DNA of 64,000 nt from Rhodoferax potami (GTDB lineage: Bacteria; Pseudomonadota; Gammaproteobacteria; Burkholderiales; Burkholderiaceae_C): positions 3,286,001-3,350,000 of the forward strand of contig NZ_JAVBIJ010000001.1 of NCBI RefSeq assembly GCF_032193765.1, given 5' to 3'. This document shows, one piece after another, positions 26,084-35,106 of this stretch. Position numbers and translations under genes: made by a program. The notes beneath the pieces were generated by a model. It made no database searches and had not been told where the DNA came from. It saw only the letters and a list, made by a program, of their open reading frames with translations. The stretch's first letter is position 1; each line of letters begins with the position of its first letter.

Positions 26084-27175
26084 ATGAGTATTGCAATTCG
26101 CAACGTCAGCAAAGACTTCGGCACCTTCAAGGCGCTGCAGGACGTGAACCTGGACATCGAGTCCGGCGAACTCGTTGCCCTGCTCGGCCCATCCGGCTGC
26201 GGCAAGACCACGCTGCTGCGCATCATCGCCGGCTTGGAAACGGCTGACCACGGCAACATCCTTTTCAGCGGCGAAGACACCACTGACGTGCATGTGCGTG
26301 AGCGCAACGTGGGCTTTGTGTTCCAGCACTACGCCCTGTTCCGCCACATGAGCGTGTTTGACAACGTGGCTTTCGGCCTGCGCATGAAGCCGCGCGCCCT
26401 GCGCCCGTCTGAAGCCGTCATCAAGCAAAAGGTGCACGACCTGCTGGGCCTGGTGCAACTGGACTGGCTGGCCGACCGCTACCCCGCGCAACTCTCCGGT
26501 GGTCAGCGCCAGCGTATTGCGCTGGCCCGCGCCTTGGCAGTGGAGCCCAAAGTGCTGCTGCTGGACGAACCCTTTGGCGCGCTGGATGCCAAGGTGCGCA
26601 AGGAACTGCGCCGCTGGCTGCGCCGCCTGCACGACGACTTGCATGTGACCAGCATCTTCGTGACCCACGACCAGGAAGAGGCACTGGAAGTGGCCGACCG
26701 CGTGGTGTTGATGAACAGCGGCAAAGTCGAGCAGATCGGCTCGCCCCAGCAGGTATGGGACCACCCCGCCAGCCCGTTTGTCTATGGCTTTTTGGGCGAT
26801 GTGAACCTATTCCACGGACGTGCCCACGAAGGCGAAATGCTGATCGGCGAAGACCACCACGGCGTGCGCCTGGCCAGCCCTGAGCACAGCGAAGCGCAAA
26901 ACGCCAAAGCCTTTGCCTATGTGCGTCCGCACGACCTTGATGTGCAGCCCTACAAGGCAGGCCAGCCGGTAAGCGGCATCGTTGCCAAGCTGGTGCGCGC
27001 CATCGTGGTCGGCCCGATTGCCCGCTTGGAGCTGCTGCCCGAAGACCGCAGCGCAGCGGGCAGCGGCGACATCATCGAAGCCCAGATCGGCGCGCAGGAG
27101 TACAAAGCGCTGGAACTCAAAGACGGCGACACCGTGGTGCTGACACCGCGCAAGGCACGGGTGTTTACGGCTTAA
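26084..27175 (+). CDS. cysA: Sulfate/thiosulfate ABC transporter ATP-binding protein CysA
   Basis: 363-residue ATPase. Walker [10 protein letters not shown] at 35-43, signature [15 protein letters not shown], Walker [12 protein letters not shown] and switch His in [12 protein letters not shown]-terminal TOBE-like regulatory domain (about 240-360) is present, as in long CysA proteins. Last gene of the operon; a perfect hairpin terminator follows 36 bases downstream. Confidence 0.96.
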   Translation: MSIAIRNVSKDFGTFKALQDVNLDIESGELVALLGPSGCGKTTLLRIIAGLETADHGNILFSGEDTTDVHVRERNVGFVFQHYALFRHMSVFDNVAFGLRMKPRALRPSEAVIKQKVHDLLGLVQLDWLADRYPAQLSGGQRQRIALARALAVEPKVLLLDEPFGALDAKVRKELRRWLRRLHDDLHVTSIFVTHDQEEALEVADRVVLMNSGKVEQIGSPQQVWDHPASPFVYGFLGDVNLFHGRAHEGEMLIGEDHHGVRLASPEHSEAQNAKAFAYVRPHDLDVQPYKAGQPVSGIVAKLVRAIVVGPIARLELLPEDRSAAGSGDIIEAQIGAQEYKALELKDGDTVVLTPRKARVFTA

Positions 27176-27210
27176 GGCGAGATGATTAGCGCGAAAGCGC
27201 TATAAAAACA

Positions 27211-27253
27211 AGAGCTGCTAGCGCAAATTCCATGAGCGCTAGCAGCTCTTTTT
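27211..27253 (+). terminator. Hairpin repeat acting as terminator after cysA
   Basis: Perfect 14-base arms AGAGCTGCTAGCGC and GCGCTAGCAGCTCT, 11-base loop, then T5. It is the cleanest copy of the dispersed repeat family and is placed as a terminator for the sulfate operon. Confidence 0.8.
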
Positions 27254-27379
27254 ACTTGTAACACCGGTGTGTACCGGCGAAGACTCAGACCTTGATGAAG
27301 TCGCTGGCCGACAAAGCGCCAAATGGCAGTTCTGACAAGCGCCCGCCGGTGGCCGGCGTGCCAAGGAGTGCGCACAGGC

Positions 27380-27796
27380 CTAGCGCGTGGTCAACAAGTA
27401 AACAACCGCCAACACCAACATCGTGACGGCACCCGCAGTGAGGTAAGACACCAGCGCCAGTCTACGGCGATGGAGCTCCACGCGTTGCACCAAGACGGTG
27501 TTCTGGTCGGCCAGTTGTTTGATCAGACCGGTGGCAGATAGCAACTCCTCCCGCACTTCTCCGACCGAGGCCTGCAACACCTGGACATCCGCACGCAAGC
27601 GCTGGAGTGAATCGTCCGGCACAACGCCCCCCGTAGCGCCGGCACCGGCTTGGGGAGCCACCTCAGCGTCGCTCTTTTTTCTGCGGGTGACCGCGCTCCA
27701 CAATTTGGTGGCACCCTCTGCGACTTTGGGCGCAGCGTCGATCACTTGGCCCCAAGGGACGTTGGAAAGCACAGTGATGATGGTTCCTGCGGCCAT
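27380..27796 (-). CDS. Membrane-anchored coiled-coil protein of unknown function
   Basis: 138 residues: a short N-terminal segment (VPWGQVIDAAPKVAEGATKL), a low-complexity Ala/Gly linker, a coiled coil (LQRLRADVQVLQASVGEVRE… IKQLADQNTVLVQRVE) and a C-terminal membrane helix (YLTAGAVTMLVLAVVYLLTT). Tail-anchored topology. No family recognised; single gene preceded by an AGGAG site. Confidence 0.75.
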   Translation of the reverse strand: MAAGTIITVLSNVPWGQVIDAAPKVAEGATKLWSAVTRRKKSDAEVAPQAGAGATGGVVPDDSLQRLRADVQVLQASVGEVREELLSATGLIKQLADQNTVLVQRVELHRRRLALVSYLTAGAVTMLVLAVVYLLTTR

Positions 27797-27962
27797 GAAA
27801 ATCTCCTCCTGGGGGGTTAAAGGACCCTGCGTGTCCCCTTCATTTTGCGGGATGCCCCGTTTTCACCGGAAGCGGTAGGGGCACCGGGCCCTGGCAGTTA
27901 CTACTAAAAACATAGCAACTCCCGAAGACTGCATATGGGCTAGCATCAGATTTGGCTTGAAA

Positions 27963-28589
27963 TCACAAGCCGCAGCCCCGCAGAATAAACGACACCAGGT
28001 GCTGGGTTGCACGCTCAAAGTCTTGCTCACCGAGCGTCTCTTGGTCCATCACCGCGCAGACCTGCACATCAAAGTCAGCATAGGTCTGGGTGGCGGCCCA
28101 GATGGTGAAGAAGAGGTGCATGCCGTCCACCGGGGCGATGCGCCCGGCGTCCACCCATGCTTGCACCACCGCGGCTTTTTCCAGGGTGAGCTGGCGCAGG
28201 TCGGTCGCCAGCAGCTCTTTGACCACGGGCGCGCCGTGCAGCAATTCATTGGCCCACACTTTGGAGCCGTCAGGCCGCTGGGCGGAGAGCTCCATTTTGG
28301 CGCGTATGTATTGCTCCAGCGCGGTGCGCGGGTCGGCGTCTTCGGTGATGCCATGCGTGGGTACCAGCCAGTCGCTCAAAATTTGGGCCAGTACGGCGCG
28401 GTACAGCACTTCTTTGCTGCCGAAGTAGTAGTGCAGGTTGGCCTTGGGCAGGCCACTGGCCTCGGCAATCGCGGCCATGGTGGCGCCACCAAAACCGGCA
28501 CGGGCAAACACTTTTTCGGCGGCGGACAAAATAAGGGCCTCATTCGCCCGGCGAATGAGGCCCTTGGGAGCTTCGGCAACGTGGGTCAT
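27963..28589 (-). CDS. rutR: RutR-family TetR repressor
   Basis: 208-residue TetR-type regulator. The HTH (FGGATMAAIAEASGLPKANL; HYYFGSKEVLYRAVLAQIL) and especially the ligand domain (ILSDWLVPTHGI…, IAPVDGMHLFFTIWAATQTY, ADFDVQV) line up with E. coli RutR, which binds uracil and thymine. It is downstream of, and on the same strand as, the NMT1-type ABC importer; a RutR-like box stands in front of that importer. Expected role: pyrimidine-responsive repression. Confidence 0.88.
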   Translation of the reverse strand: MTHVAEAPKGLIRRANEALILSAAEKVFARAGFGGATMAAIAEASGLPKANLHYYFGSKEVLYRAVLAQILSDWLVPTHGITEDADPRTALEQYIRAKMELSAQRPDGSKVWANELLHGAPVVKELLATDLRQLTLEKAAVVQAWVDAGRIAPVDGMHLFFTIWAATQTYADFDVQVCAVMDQETLGEQDFERATQHLVSFILRGCGL

Positions 28590-28605
28590 GTCGCCGAACT
28601 ATAAA

Positions 28606-28682
28606 CGCCCCCACGCTCCGCCGCTGCGCGGGTCGCTGCCCCCCGAGGTGGCGCGTTACGCCTTGGGGCGGCCCGGCGGCGA
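28606..28682. repeat. GC-rich dispersed repeat (REP-like)
   Basis: Cytosine-rich run with ccgctgcgcggg and ccttggggcggcccggcggc. I recall similar sequence between genes in many Comamonadaceae genomes (established from memory, not checked). It separates the rutR start from the binding-protein stop. Confidence 0.5.
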
Positions 28683-28689
28683 AACGTCA

Positions 28690-29694
28690 TCACTTCTGCG
28701 CAGCTTCATAGATGGCGTGCGAATACGCAGCCTTACCCGGGTCTTTCTTGATCACCGGGTCGCTGCCACCGGCCAGCAACACCTTGACGGTGCGCTCGTA
28801 AGCGGCAGGCTCGAGGTAACCAATCTTCTTGGTACCGGCATTGGTGATCAGCTTGGCCACGTTTTCCATCTGGCGCTTCTGCACCTTCACGCTAGCGCTG
28901 CCGGAGGTGTCTGCAGCCACCACGGCTTTGGCAGCACCTTCAGGGTCTTTGACCGCAGCGTCCCAGCCCTTGAGTGTGGCTTTGAGGAATTTACCCATCT
29001 TGGCCACGAAGGCGGGGTCTTTCAGGTTGCCTTCGAGCACGTACAAGCCGTCTTCCAGCGTGGCGACGCCTTCTTTTTCATAGAAGAAGGTGACCAGGTC
29101 TTTCTCTTTCACACCTGCGTCCACCACTTGCCAGTACTCGTTGTAAATCATGGTGGAGATACAGGCGGCCTGGTTTTGCAGCAGCGGGTCGACGTTGAAG
29201 CCTTGCTTCAGGATCTTGATGTCGGAGTCGGTCTTCAAGCCGAGCTTGCCCATCCAGTTGAGGAAGGGGTATTCGTTGCCGCCGTACCAGACGCCCAGGG
29301 TCTTGCCCTTGAAGTCTTTGGGGCTCGCTACACCGCTGGCCTTTTTACAGGTCAGCATCAGGCCGGACTGGTTGAACACCTGGGCCACGTTCACCAAGGG
29401 CACACCGGCTTCACGCGCGGCCAAGGCCGAGGGCATCCAGTCGACCACGATGTCGGCTTGTTTACCGGCAATCACCTGGGTGGGGGCGATATCCGGGCCA
29501 CCGGGTTTGATGGTCACGTCCAGGCCGGCGTCTTTGTAGAAGCCCTTGGCCGCAGCCATGTAGTAGCCGGCAAACTGGGCCTGGGGCACCCACTTGAGCT
29601 GCACAGTCACCTTGTCGGCAGCGTGGGCGGCAAAGCCTGCAGCAGCCAGCGCCAGAGCCAGCAGGCTCTTGGCGCATTGGGAAGAACACATCAT
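28690..29694 (-). CDS. NMT1/ThiY-type ABC substrate-binding protein (pyrimidine candidate)
   Basis: 334-residue secreted binding protein (signal SLLALALAAAGFAAHA). Family motifs: VQLKWVPQAQFAGYYMAAAK, GFYKDAGLDVTIKPGGPDIA and YGGNEYPFLNWMGKLG, as in NMT1/ThiY and related pyrimidine or riboflavin-type binders. GGAG lies seven bases before the first of two ATGs. It is last in an ATPase-permease-permease-binding protein operon next to rutR, so a pyrimidine base, nucleobase precursor or breakdown product is the likely ligand. Confidence 0.9.
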   Translation of the reverse strand: MMCSSQCAKSLLALALAAAGFAAHAADKVTVQLKWVPQAQFAGYYMAAAKGFYKDAGLDVTIKPGGPDIAPTQVIAGKQADIVVDWMPSALAAREAGVPLVNVAQVFNQSGLMLTCKKASGVASPKDFKGKTLGVWYGGNEYPFLNWMGKLGLKTDSDIKILKQGFNVDPLLQNQAACISTMIYNEYWQVVDAGVKEKDLVTFFYEKEGVATLEDGLYVLEGNLKDPAFVAKMGKFLKATLKGWDAAVKDPEGAAKAVVAADTSGSASVKVQKRQMENVAKLITNAGTKKIGYLEPAAYERTVKVLLAGGSDPVIKKDPGKAAYSHAIYEAAQK

Positions 29695-29748
29695 GGAAAG
29701 CTCCTTCTACGGGTTAATGAAAAATCGCAACACAGACCAAGCGCGGGC

Positions 29749-30636
29749 TCACCCTTCGCGCACCGAGGGATGCCAGAACGCCGCCCGGCGCTCCAATGCA
29801 ACTAGCAAGGCGTAGGCCACCGATCCGGTTACCGCCGCCACCACAATCGCGCCCCAGACCAGCGGCATGTTCATGCGCGCAGCCTCAGTGCTGATGCGAA
29901 AACCCAGGCCCGCCGTGGGCGAACCAAAAAACTCCGCCACGATGGCGCCGATGAGCGCCAAGGTGGCATTCACCTTGAGCGCGCCAAAGATGAAAGGCAG
30001 CGCGGCCGGCAAGCGCAACGCGAGCAAGGTGCGCGGGTAGCTGGCGGCATAGCTGTACATCAGCTCGCGCTCCAGCTTGCCGGCGGCCTGCAAGCCCGCC
30101 AAGGTGGACACCAGCATGGGGAAGAAGGTCATGAGCACCACCACCGCAGCTTTGGAGGGCCAGTCAAACCCGAACCACATCACAGCAATCGGCGCAACAC
30201 CCACGAGCGGAATGGCGCTGGTGAGTGAGGCCACCGGCAGCAGGCCGCGCTGCAAAAACGGCATGCGGTCAATCGCCACCGCCACACAAAAGCCCAAGCC
30301 GCAGCCCAGCGCCCAACCGATGAGCACCGCCTTGCCCACGGTTTGCACAAAGTCGCCCCAGAGTTTGGGCGCATGGTCCCAAAGGGCCCCCAGCACCAGG
30401 CTGGGTGCGGGCAGCAACACGCGGGGTACATCCAGCGCGCGCACCAAAATCTCCCAGAACAGCACCACCCAGGCACCAAACAGGGCCGCGGTGGCCATGC
30501 CCACCCAGCTGCGACCCTGGATGGCTGCCATGCGGTAGACGCTGTAACCCGCCACCAGGGCCAACAGCACGATGCCGGGCCAGAACCATGGAGCAACGCC
30601 GGTAGCGACGGTTTCGATTGCGGCTGTATCGCTCAT
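29749..30636 (-). CDS. ABC transporter permease (NMT1-type importer)
   Basis: 295-residue permease of the SsuC/ThiX/TauC type with about seven helices. Docking region ERELMYSYAASYPRTLLALR followed by LPAALPFIFGALKVNATLAL; late helix GLGFRISTEAARMNMPLVWG. Its start overlaps the stop of the upstream permease by four bases (ATGA). Confidence 0.92.
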   Translation of the reverse strand: MSDTAAIETVATGVAPWFWPGIVLLALVAGYSVYRMAAIQGRSWVGMATAALFGAWVVLFWEILVRALDVPRVLLPAPSLVLGALWDHAPKLWGDFVQTVGKAVLIGWALGCGLGFCVAVAIDRMPFLQRGLLPVASLTSAIPLVGVAPIAVMWFGFDWPSKAAVVVLMTFFPMLVSTLAGLQAAGKLERELMYSYAASYPRTLLALRLPAALPFIFGALKVNATLALIGAIVAEFFGSPTAGLGFRISTEAARMNMPLVWGAIVVAAVTGSVAYALLVALERRAAFWHPSVREG

Positions 30637-31526
30637 TTCGCCCCCCGGCTACGCAACACCAAACGCTCCACACCAGCGACGATGCCGGTGAGCGCTAGAC
30701 CCAACAGGGCGGACATCACCAACGCCGACCAGATTTGCGTGGTCTGGCCGTAATACGAGCCTGTGAGCAAGCGGGCACCCAAGCCGGCCTGCGCACCGGT
30801 GGGCAACTCCGCCACCATGGCGCCGACTAGGCCCGCCGCCACGCCCACCCGCAGTGCTGGAAACAAGAAAGGCAGAGCCGCCGGCAAACGCAGCAACCAC
30901 AGCGATTGCCAGCGCGAGGCGGCGTAGGTGTACATCATCTCGGTTTCTATTTTTTGCGGTGAGCGCAGCCCCTGCACCATGGCTACCGTGACCGGGAAAA
31001 AGCACAGGTACATCGCAATAAATGCTTTAGGCGCAGTGCCTGCAAAACCGAGGCTACCCAGCACCACCAAAACAATGGGCGCAATTGCCAGCACCGGCAC
31101 GGTTTGCGAGGCCACGATCCAGGGCAGCAAGGCTTTGTCCAGCGTGCGGCTGTGCACGATGAGCACCGACAGCAGCAAGCCCAAAGCCGTGCCCATGGCA
31201 AAGCCCAGCAAGGTCGACTGGCCGGTGACGATGACGTGATAGATCAGGTTGCGGGGCGAATCGATGGGCCATTCGGTGAGGCTCTCATAAAAGTCGGCAG
31301 CCACCTGGTGGGGCGCGGGCACGAGGGGGCGCTCCATGGTCATGGTCGCTTCAAACAACTCCATCTGGGTGTAGCCAGCCTCTTCGTCCAGCACACGCTC
31401 GATGGCGCCTTGCGCGTTCATGCCCCAGGCCGCGCCGTACCAAGCCAGCACGACGGCCAGCAGCACCACCATGACCGGCAGCCAGTCGTGCGCGATGCGT
31501 TGGGTCAGGGTTTTAGTGGTGGCCAT
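30633..31526 (-). CDS. ABC transporter permease (NMT1-type importer)
   Basis: 297-residue permease, paralogous to the next gene. Signatures: ETEMMYTYAASRWQSLWLLR, LPAALPFLFPALRVGVAAGL. It has an extra N-terminal periplasmic stretch (about 35-95) after the first helix that the other permease lacks. Overlaps the ATPase gene by 14 bases. Confidence 0.92.
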   Translation of the reverse strand: MATTKTLTQRIAHDWLPVMVVLLAVVLAWYGAAWGMNAQGAIERVLDEEAGYTQMELFEATMTMERPLVPAPHQVAADFYESLTEWPIDSPRNLIYHVIVTGQSTLLGFAMGTALGLLLSVLIVHSRTLDKALLPWIVASQTVPVLAIAPIVLVVLGSLGFAGTAPKAFIAMYLCFFPVTVAMVQGLRSPQKIETEMMYTYAASRWQSLWLLRLPAALPFLFPALRVGVAAGLVGAMVAELPTGAQAGLGARLLTGSYYGQTTQIWSALVMSALLGLALTGIVAGVERLVLRSRGAK

Positions 31527-32331
31527 CGGCTAAGGCCTCGCGCACTTCGTGGGCCAGCTCCATAAAAGCAGGCGTATCCCGCAAGCCCAGGTGGCGCTCA
31601 TCGGGCAAGGGGGAATCAATCACCTTGACGATGCGCCCGGGGCGCGGAGACATCACCACAATTTTGGTGGACAGATAGACCGCCTCCGAAATGCTGTGGG
31701 TCACAAACACCACGGTGCGCCGCTCGCGCTGCCAGAGCTGCTGCAACTGTTCGTTGAGCCGGTCGCGGGTGATCTCATCCAGCGCACCAAAGGGCTCGTC
31801 CATCATCAGGATCTTGGGCTCGAAGGACAGCGCGCGCGCAATCGACACGCGCTGCTGCATGCCACCGGAGAGCTGCCACGGGTATTTGCCCTCAAAGCCT
31901 TTGAGACCCACGCGCTCCAAGTGCTCGAGGGCAATGGCTTTGGCCTCTGCCCTGCCTTTGCCCTGAATTTGAAGCGGCAGGGTTACGTTGGCCAGCACAT
32001 TGCGCCAAGGGAACAGCGCGGGTGCCTGGAACACATAACCATAGGCACGGGCCAGCCGGGCGTCATGCGGGCTCACACCATTGACCAGCACCTCGCCGGA
32101 GCTGATGTGCTCGAGATCTGCAATCACCCGCATCAGCGTGGTTTTGCCACAACCGGACGGGCCGATCAGGGAGACAAACTCGCCGGCACGTATGTCCAGA
32201 TCGATGTTGGACAGCGCGTGAACCGGTGTATCTGCCGTCTGGTAGATGACGCTGGCATTGCGGACAGCCACCGCGGTGCGGGCAGCGGAGTCAGAGGTGG
32301 CCCGGGGGCCTGATGCTTCGGAATGGTTCAT
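31513..32331 (-). CDS. ABC transporter ATP-binding protein (NMT1-type importer)
   Basis: 272-residue ATPase of the SsuB/TauB/ThiZ class. Walker [12 protein letters not shown], signature LSGGMQQRVSIARALSFEP, Walker [14 protein letters not shown], switch FVTHSISEAV. I chose the ATG giving MNHSEASG; a GTG two codons upstream is possible. First gene of the operon; a RutR-like operator is 69 bases upstream. Confidence 0.94.
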   Translation of the reverse strand: MNHSEASGPRATSDSAARTAVAVRNASVIYQTADTPVHALSNIDLDIRAGEFVSLIGPSGCGKTTLMRVIADLEHISSGEVLVNGVSPHDARLARAYGYVFQAPALFPWRNVLANVTLPLQIQGKGRAEAKAIALEHLERVGLKGFEGKYPWQLSGGMQQRVSIARALSFEPKILMMDEPFGALDEITRDRLNEQLQQLWQRERRTVVFVTHSISEAVYLSTKIVVMSPRPGRIVKVIDSPLPDERHLGLRDTPAFMELAHEVREALADGHH

Positions 32332-32399
32332 TGGCACACAGTAGCAGGAGTCATGGCTGCACCAAGGATGGGCACAGCCGCCGATTCAACCGTCACAAG

Positions 32400-32415
32400 T
32401 TAACCAAACGGTCAA
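32400..32415 (-). promoter_or_regulatory. RutR-like operator
   Basis: On the minus strand this reads TTGACCGTTTGGTTAA, matching 12 of the 14 fixed positions of the RutR consensus TTGACCA-NN-TGGTCAA. It lies upstream of the importer ATPase gene, with rutR at the other end of the operon. Confidence 0.6.
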
Positions 32416-32480
32416 GTTATAGACCCATCCTAGCCAGTTCCGTGCCAAACCTATTACGGGGTTTGTACGGGGCCTGTGTT

Positions 32481-33122
32481 TCAAACCTTGTCCGGGGGAG
32501 CGCCTATGGGCTGCAGGCGGCCGAGCTTGTGGGCCAGCTCGATGGCCGAGCTCACCCCCATTTTTTCGAAGATGTTGGCGCGGTGAAACTCCACCGTGCG
32601 CGGAGTGATGCCCAAATGATCCGCAATGTTCTTGTTGTAGTGCCCCAGAATGAGCTGGTCCAGCACCTCGCGCTCACGGGGGCTCAGCGAAGCCAGTGCA
32701 TAACGCAGGCGGTGCGCCTCCTGGTTGGCGTTGCCGTGTGCCGCTGCAGCGGCCAGGGCCTGTTCGACACGGTCGACCAGCACATTGTCTTGAAACGGTT
32801 TTTCCAGAAAGTCCCAGGCCCCGTTTTTCACGGCGGCAACCGCCGTGCCCACATCGCCATTGCCCGTCAAAAACAACACGGGCCAGGGGCAGGCCAATGC
32901 CTTGAGTTGCTCAAACACCTGGAGGCCGGTCATGGGCACCATCCTGATGTCGAGCAGTACCACAGCCTGCTCCCACACACCGGCGCGGGCTTTGACCGAG
33001 TCGATAAACGGTGGGCCACTGTCCCAAGTGGTGGCTTTGTGACCCCGCGAGTCAAACAACCATGCCAAGCCCTCGCGCATGTCGGCGTCGTCATCAACGA
33101 TGTAAATGGCTGCAGTGCTCAC
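32481..33122 (-). CDS. FixJ/TtrR-type response regulator
   Basis: 213 residues: receiver domain (YIVDDDADMREGLAWLF; phospho-acceptor Asp in VVLLDIRM; Lys in FLEKPF) and a LuxR-type HTH (LSPREREVLDQLILGHYNKN; HLGITPRTVEFHRANIFEKM). GTG start. It follows the histidine kinase gene by 19 bases, forming a two-component pair that likely controls the divergent transport genes. Confidence 0.93.
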   Translation of the reverse strand: MSTAAIYIVDDDADMREGLAWLFDSRGHKATTWDSGPPFIDSVKARAGVWEQAVVLLDIRMVPMTGLQVFEQLKALACPWPVLFLTGNGDVGTAVAAVKNGAWDFLEKPFQDNVLVDRVEQALAAAAAHGNANQEAHRLRYALASLSPREREVLDQLILGHYNKNIADHLGITPRTVEFHRANIFEKMGVSSAIELAHKLGRLQPIGAPPDKV

Positions 33123-33141
33123 AGGTGCCTTTCTGGGGGGC

Positions 33142-35067
33142 CTATTGTGCCGCCAGCGGCAAACTGACCGTGAACCGTGCGCCCCCTAGCTCCGGTGCAC
33201 GGTCTACGACGATGCGCCCATGGTGGGCCTCGACGATCGAGCGGCAAATCGGCAAGCCCATGCCCATGCCGCCTTCTTTGCTGCTGTAAAACGCATCAAA
33301 AATGTGCGCTTGGTTTTCATCGGGCACCCCCGGCCCGTTGTCCGAAACGCTGAGCTGCGCCCACGCCCCCTCCACCAGCAACGCCACATGCACTTGCGGC
33401 GTATCCGAGTGCGCTTGGGCAGCCTCTTGGGCGTTGGTGAGCAGGTTGTTGAGCAGGTGCTCGATCAGCAGCTCATCCGCCTTGACCCACACCGGTGCGA
33501 GCTCGGGCATGGCGTGGGGTGCCATGCTCTGGAGTACCGGCACCAGATCGAGCCGCTGTAAGGAAATTTCGCGCCGCCGGGCGATGGCGTTGACCCGCTG
33601 AATGATGCGGCCGGCGCGCTCCGCGAGACCGGCGATACGTTGCACCACAGGCGCCGTCTCGTCAGGGCTGATGCGTCCGTCTTTCAACCGATTCAGCAAG
33701 CCTGTGGCAAAACTGCTGAGGGCACCCAGCGGCTGGTTGAGTTCATGGGCCAGGGTCGACGCCACCTCGCCCACGGCCACCAGACGGCCTGTGGCCTCCA
33801 GACGCTCCTGCTGCTGCAAGGCAACGGCTTGCGCCCGCTTGCGCTCGCTGATATCCAGGACCGAGCTCATCCAGCCGATGTGCGCACCGGTGTCGGTGTG
33901 CAATGGGGCTTCGTGGATCAGCACATCCAACAAATGGCCATCCCGGTGCTGAAACTGCACCTCGACACCATCGATCTGCGTGCCATGGGCCAGGATGTCG
34001 CGATGCACTTGCTCAATATGACTGTCATTGCCCTTGGGCCAATACGGCATGGGTGCCGAGACGCCCACCAGCGCCTCCGCCGGGTAGCCCACCAGGCGGC
34101 AAAAGGCCTCGTTGACATACAGCACACGGCCCGCCATGTCCCATGCCCGCAGGCCAATGGTGACCGAGTTCTCCATGGCGGTGCGCAGGGCCACCTCGGC
34201 CTGCAAACGCGCCTGCACTTGCTGGCGCTTCTGGATATCGCGCCGCAGGGCCCACAGGCTCACCAGCATGCCGCCCAAAAACACCATGGCCACCAACAAA
34301 AAAATACGCGGCACGGTAGCGGGTTGCCCCTGGATCGGTGTGACCTCCAGGTACACATCGGTACCCGCGAGATTCATGGCAGCACGGAATGGTTTGAAGG
34401 AAGAGGGCTCTGCCGGCACCGCTCCCTCGTCAAGTACCAGGCGCACTTGGTGCGAGCGGGCAAACCACTCCGGCACCAAGCCATAAACAGCGGTGTCGAG
34501 TGACAAAGCAGCCACGTAATTGCCGACAAAATAGCCCCGCTCAAAATACGGCACCGCCAGCCATACCACGGGCAGCAAAGCGCCATCGGCCGCCCGCATC
34601 GGGCCCCCATAAGCGGAGCGGCGCAGCCCTCGCGCGGTGTCATTCATGGTGGCGAGTGCCTGTGCATTCAGGGGATGGCGAGACTCATCCACTTGCCACA
34701 AACCCGGCGGGGCGTTCAGGGGAGCGCCTACCCAGCCTTGGGCCAGCAAAACGCCGGGCTCGCGCCACAGCAAGCCCCCTTGCACATCCGCCGACTGGCG
34801 CGCAGCGACCCGCAGGTCTTCTTCGAGGCGGCGGAAGTGAAACTGCACACTCTGCTCCAGCCACTGTGCGTCTGCAGCCCTGCGCCGGGTGTCCTCTTCC
34901 GATTCAAAGTGCTGGAGGTACAGCACCAACGCAATCACCGAACCCACCACCAAGGCCAGGAAACCCGACAGCCACACCCCGGGCCAGCGGCTACGGCTCC
35001 CTGTGCCTGTGCCGCTTTCGCGCAAGGCAGCAAAGTTCAAAGCAGCGGACGGGTTGCGCTCAGGCAT
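33142..35067 (-). CDS. Sensor histidine kinase with periplasmic sensor and PAS domain
   Basis: 641-residue kinase. Order: cytoplasmic N-terminus, helix (WLSGFLALVVGSVIALVLYL), periplasmic sensor of about 220 residues, second helix (IFLLVAMVFLGGMLVSLWAL), PAS (about 310-430), DctB-type HisKA with STLAHELNQPLGALSSF, HATPase with NNLLTNAQEAAQ, DNGPGVP, GMGMGLPICRSI. The start follows the overlap limit with the divergent gene: only 39 bases separate the two starts. It resembles kinases paired with TRAP dicarboxylate transporters; the ligand is probably a carboxylate. Confidence 0.92.
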   Translation of the reverse strand: MPERNPSAALNFAALRESGTGTGSRSRWPGVWLSGFLALVVGSVIALVLYLQHFESEEDTRRRAADAQWLEQSVQFHFRRLEEDLRVAARQSADVQGGLLWREPGVLLAQGWVGAPLNAPPGLWQVDESRHPLNAQALATMNDTARGLRRSAYGGPMRAADGALLPVVWLAVPYFERGYFVGNYVAALSLDTAVYGLVPEWFARSHQVRLVLDEGAVPAEPSSFKPFRAAMNLAGTDVYLEVTPIQGQPATVPRIFLLVAMVFLGGMLVSLWALRRDIQKRQQVQARLQAEVALRTAMENSVTIGLRAWDMAGRVLYVNEAFCRLVGYPAEALVGVSAPMPYWPKGNDSHIEQVHRDILAHGTQIDGVEVQFQHRDGHLLDVLIHEAPLHTDTGAHIGWMSSVLDISERKRAQAVALQQQERLEATGRLVAVGEVASTLAHELNQPLGALSSFATGLLNRLKDGRISPDETAPVVQRIAGLAERAGRIIQRVNAIARRREISLQRLDLVPVLQSMAPHAMPELAPVWVKADELLIEHLLNNLLTNAQEAAQAHSDTPQVHVALLVEGAWAQLSVSDNGPGVPDENQAHIFDAFYSSKEGGMGMGLPICRSIVEAHHGRIVVDRAPELGGARFTVSLPLAAQ

Positions 35068-35106
35068 GGTGAAGGTGAAATCAAAGGCACTCGCATAATA
35101 GCGGCC

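Noticed and set aside
28690..32331. Taurine/aliphatic sulfonate (tauABC/ssuABC) importer.
   Set aside because: Binding-protein motifs are ThiY-like, the adjacent regulator is RutR-type, and there is no sulfonate dioxygenase or monooxygenase gene.
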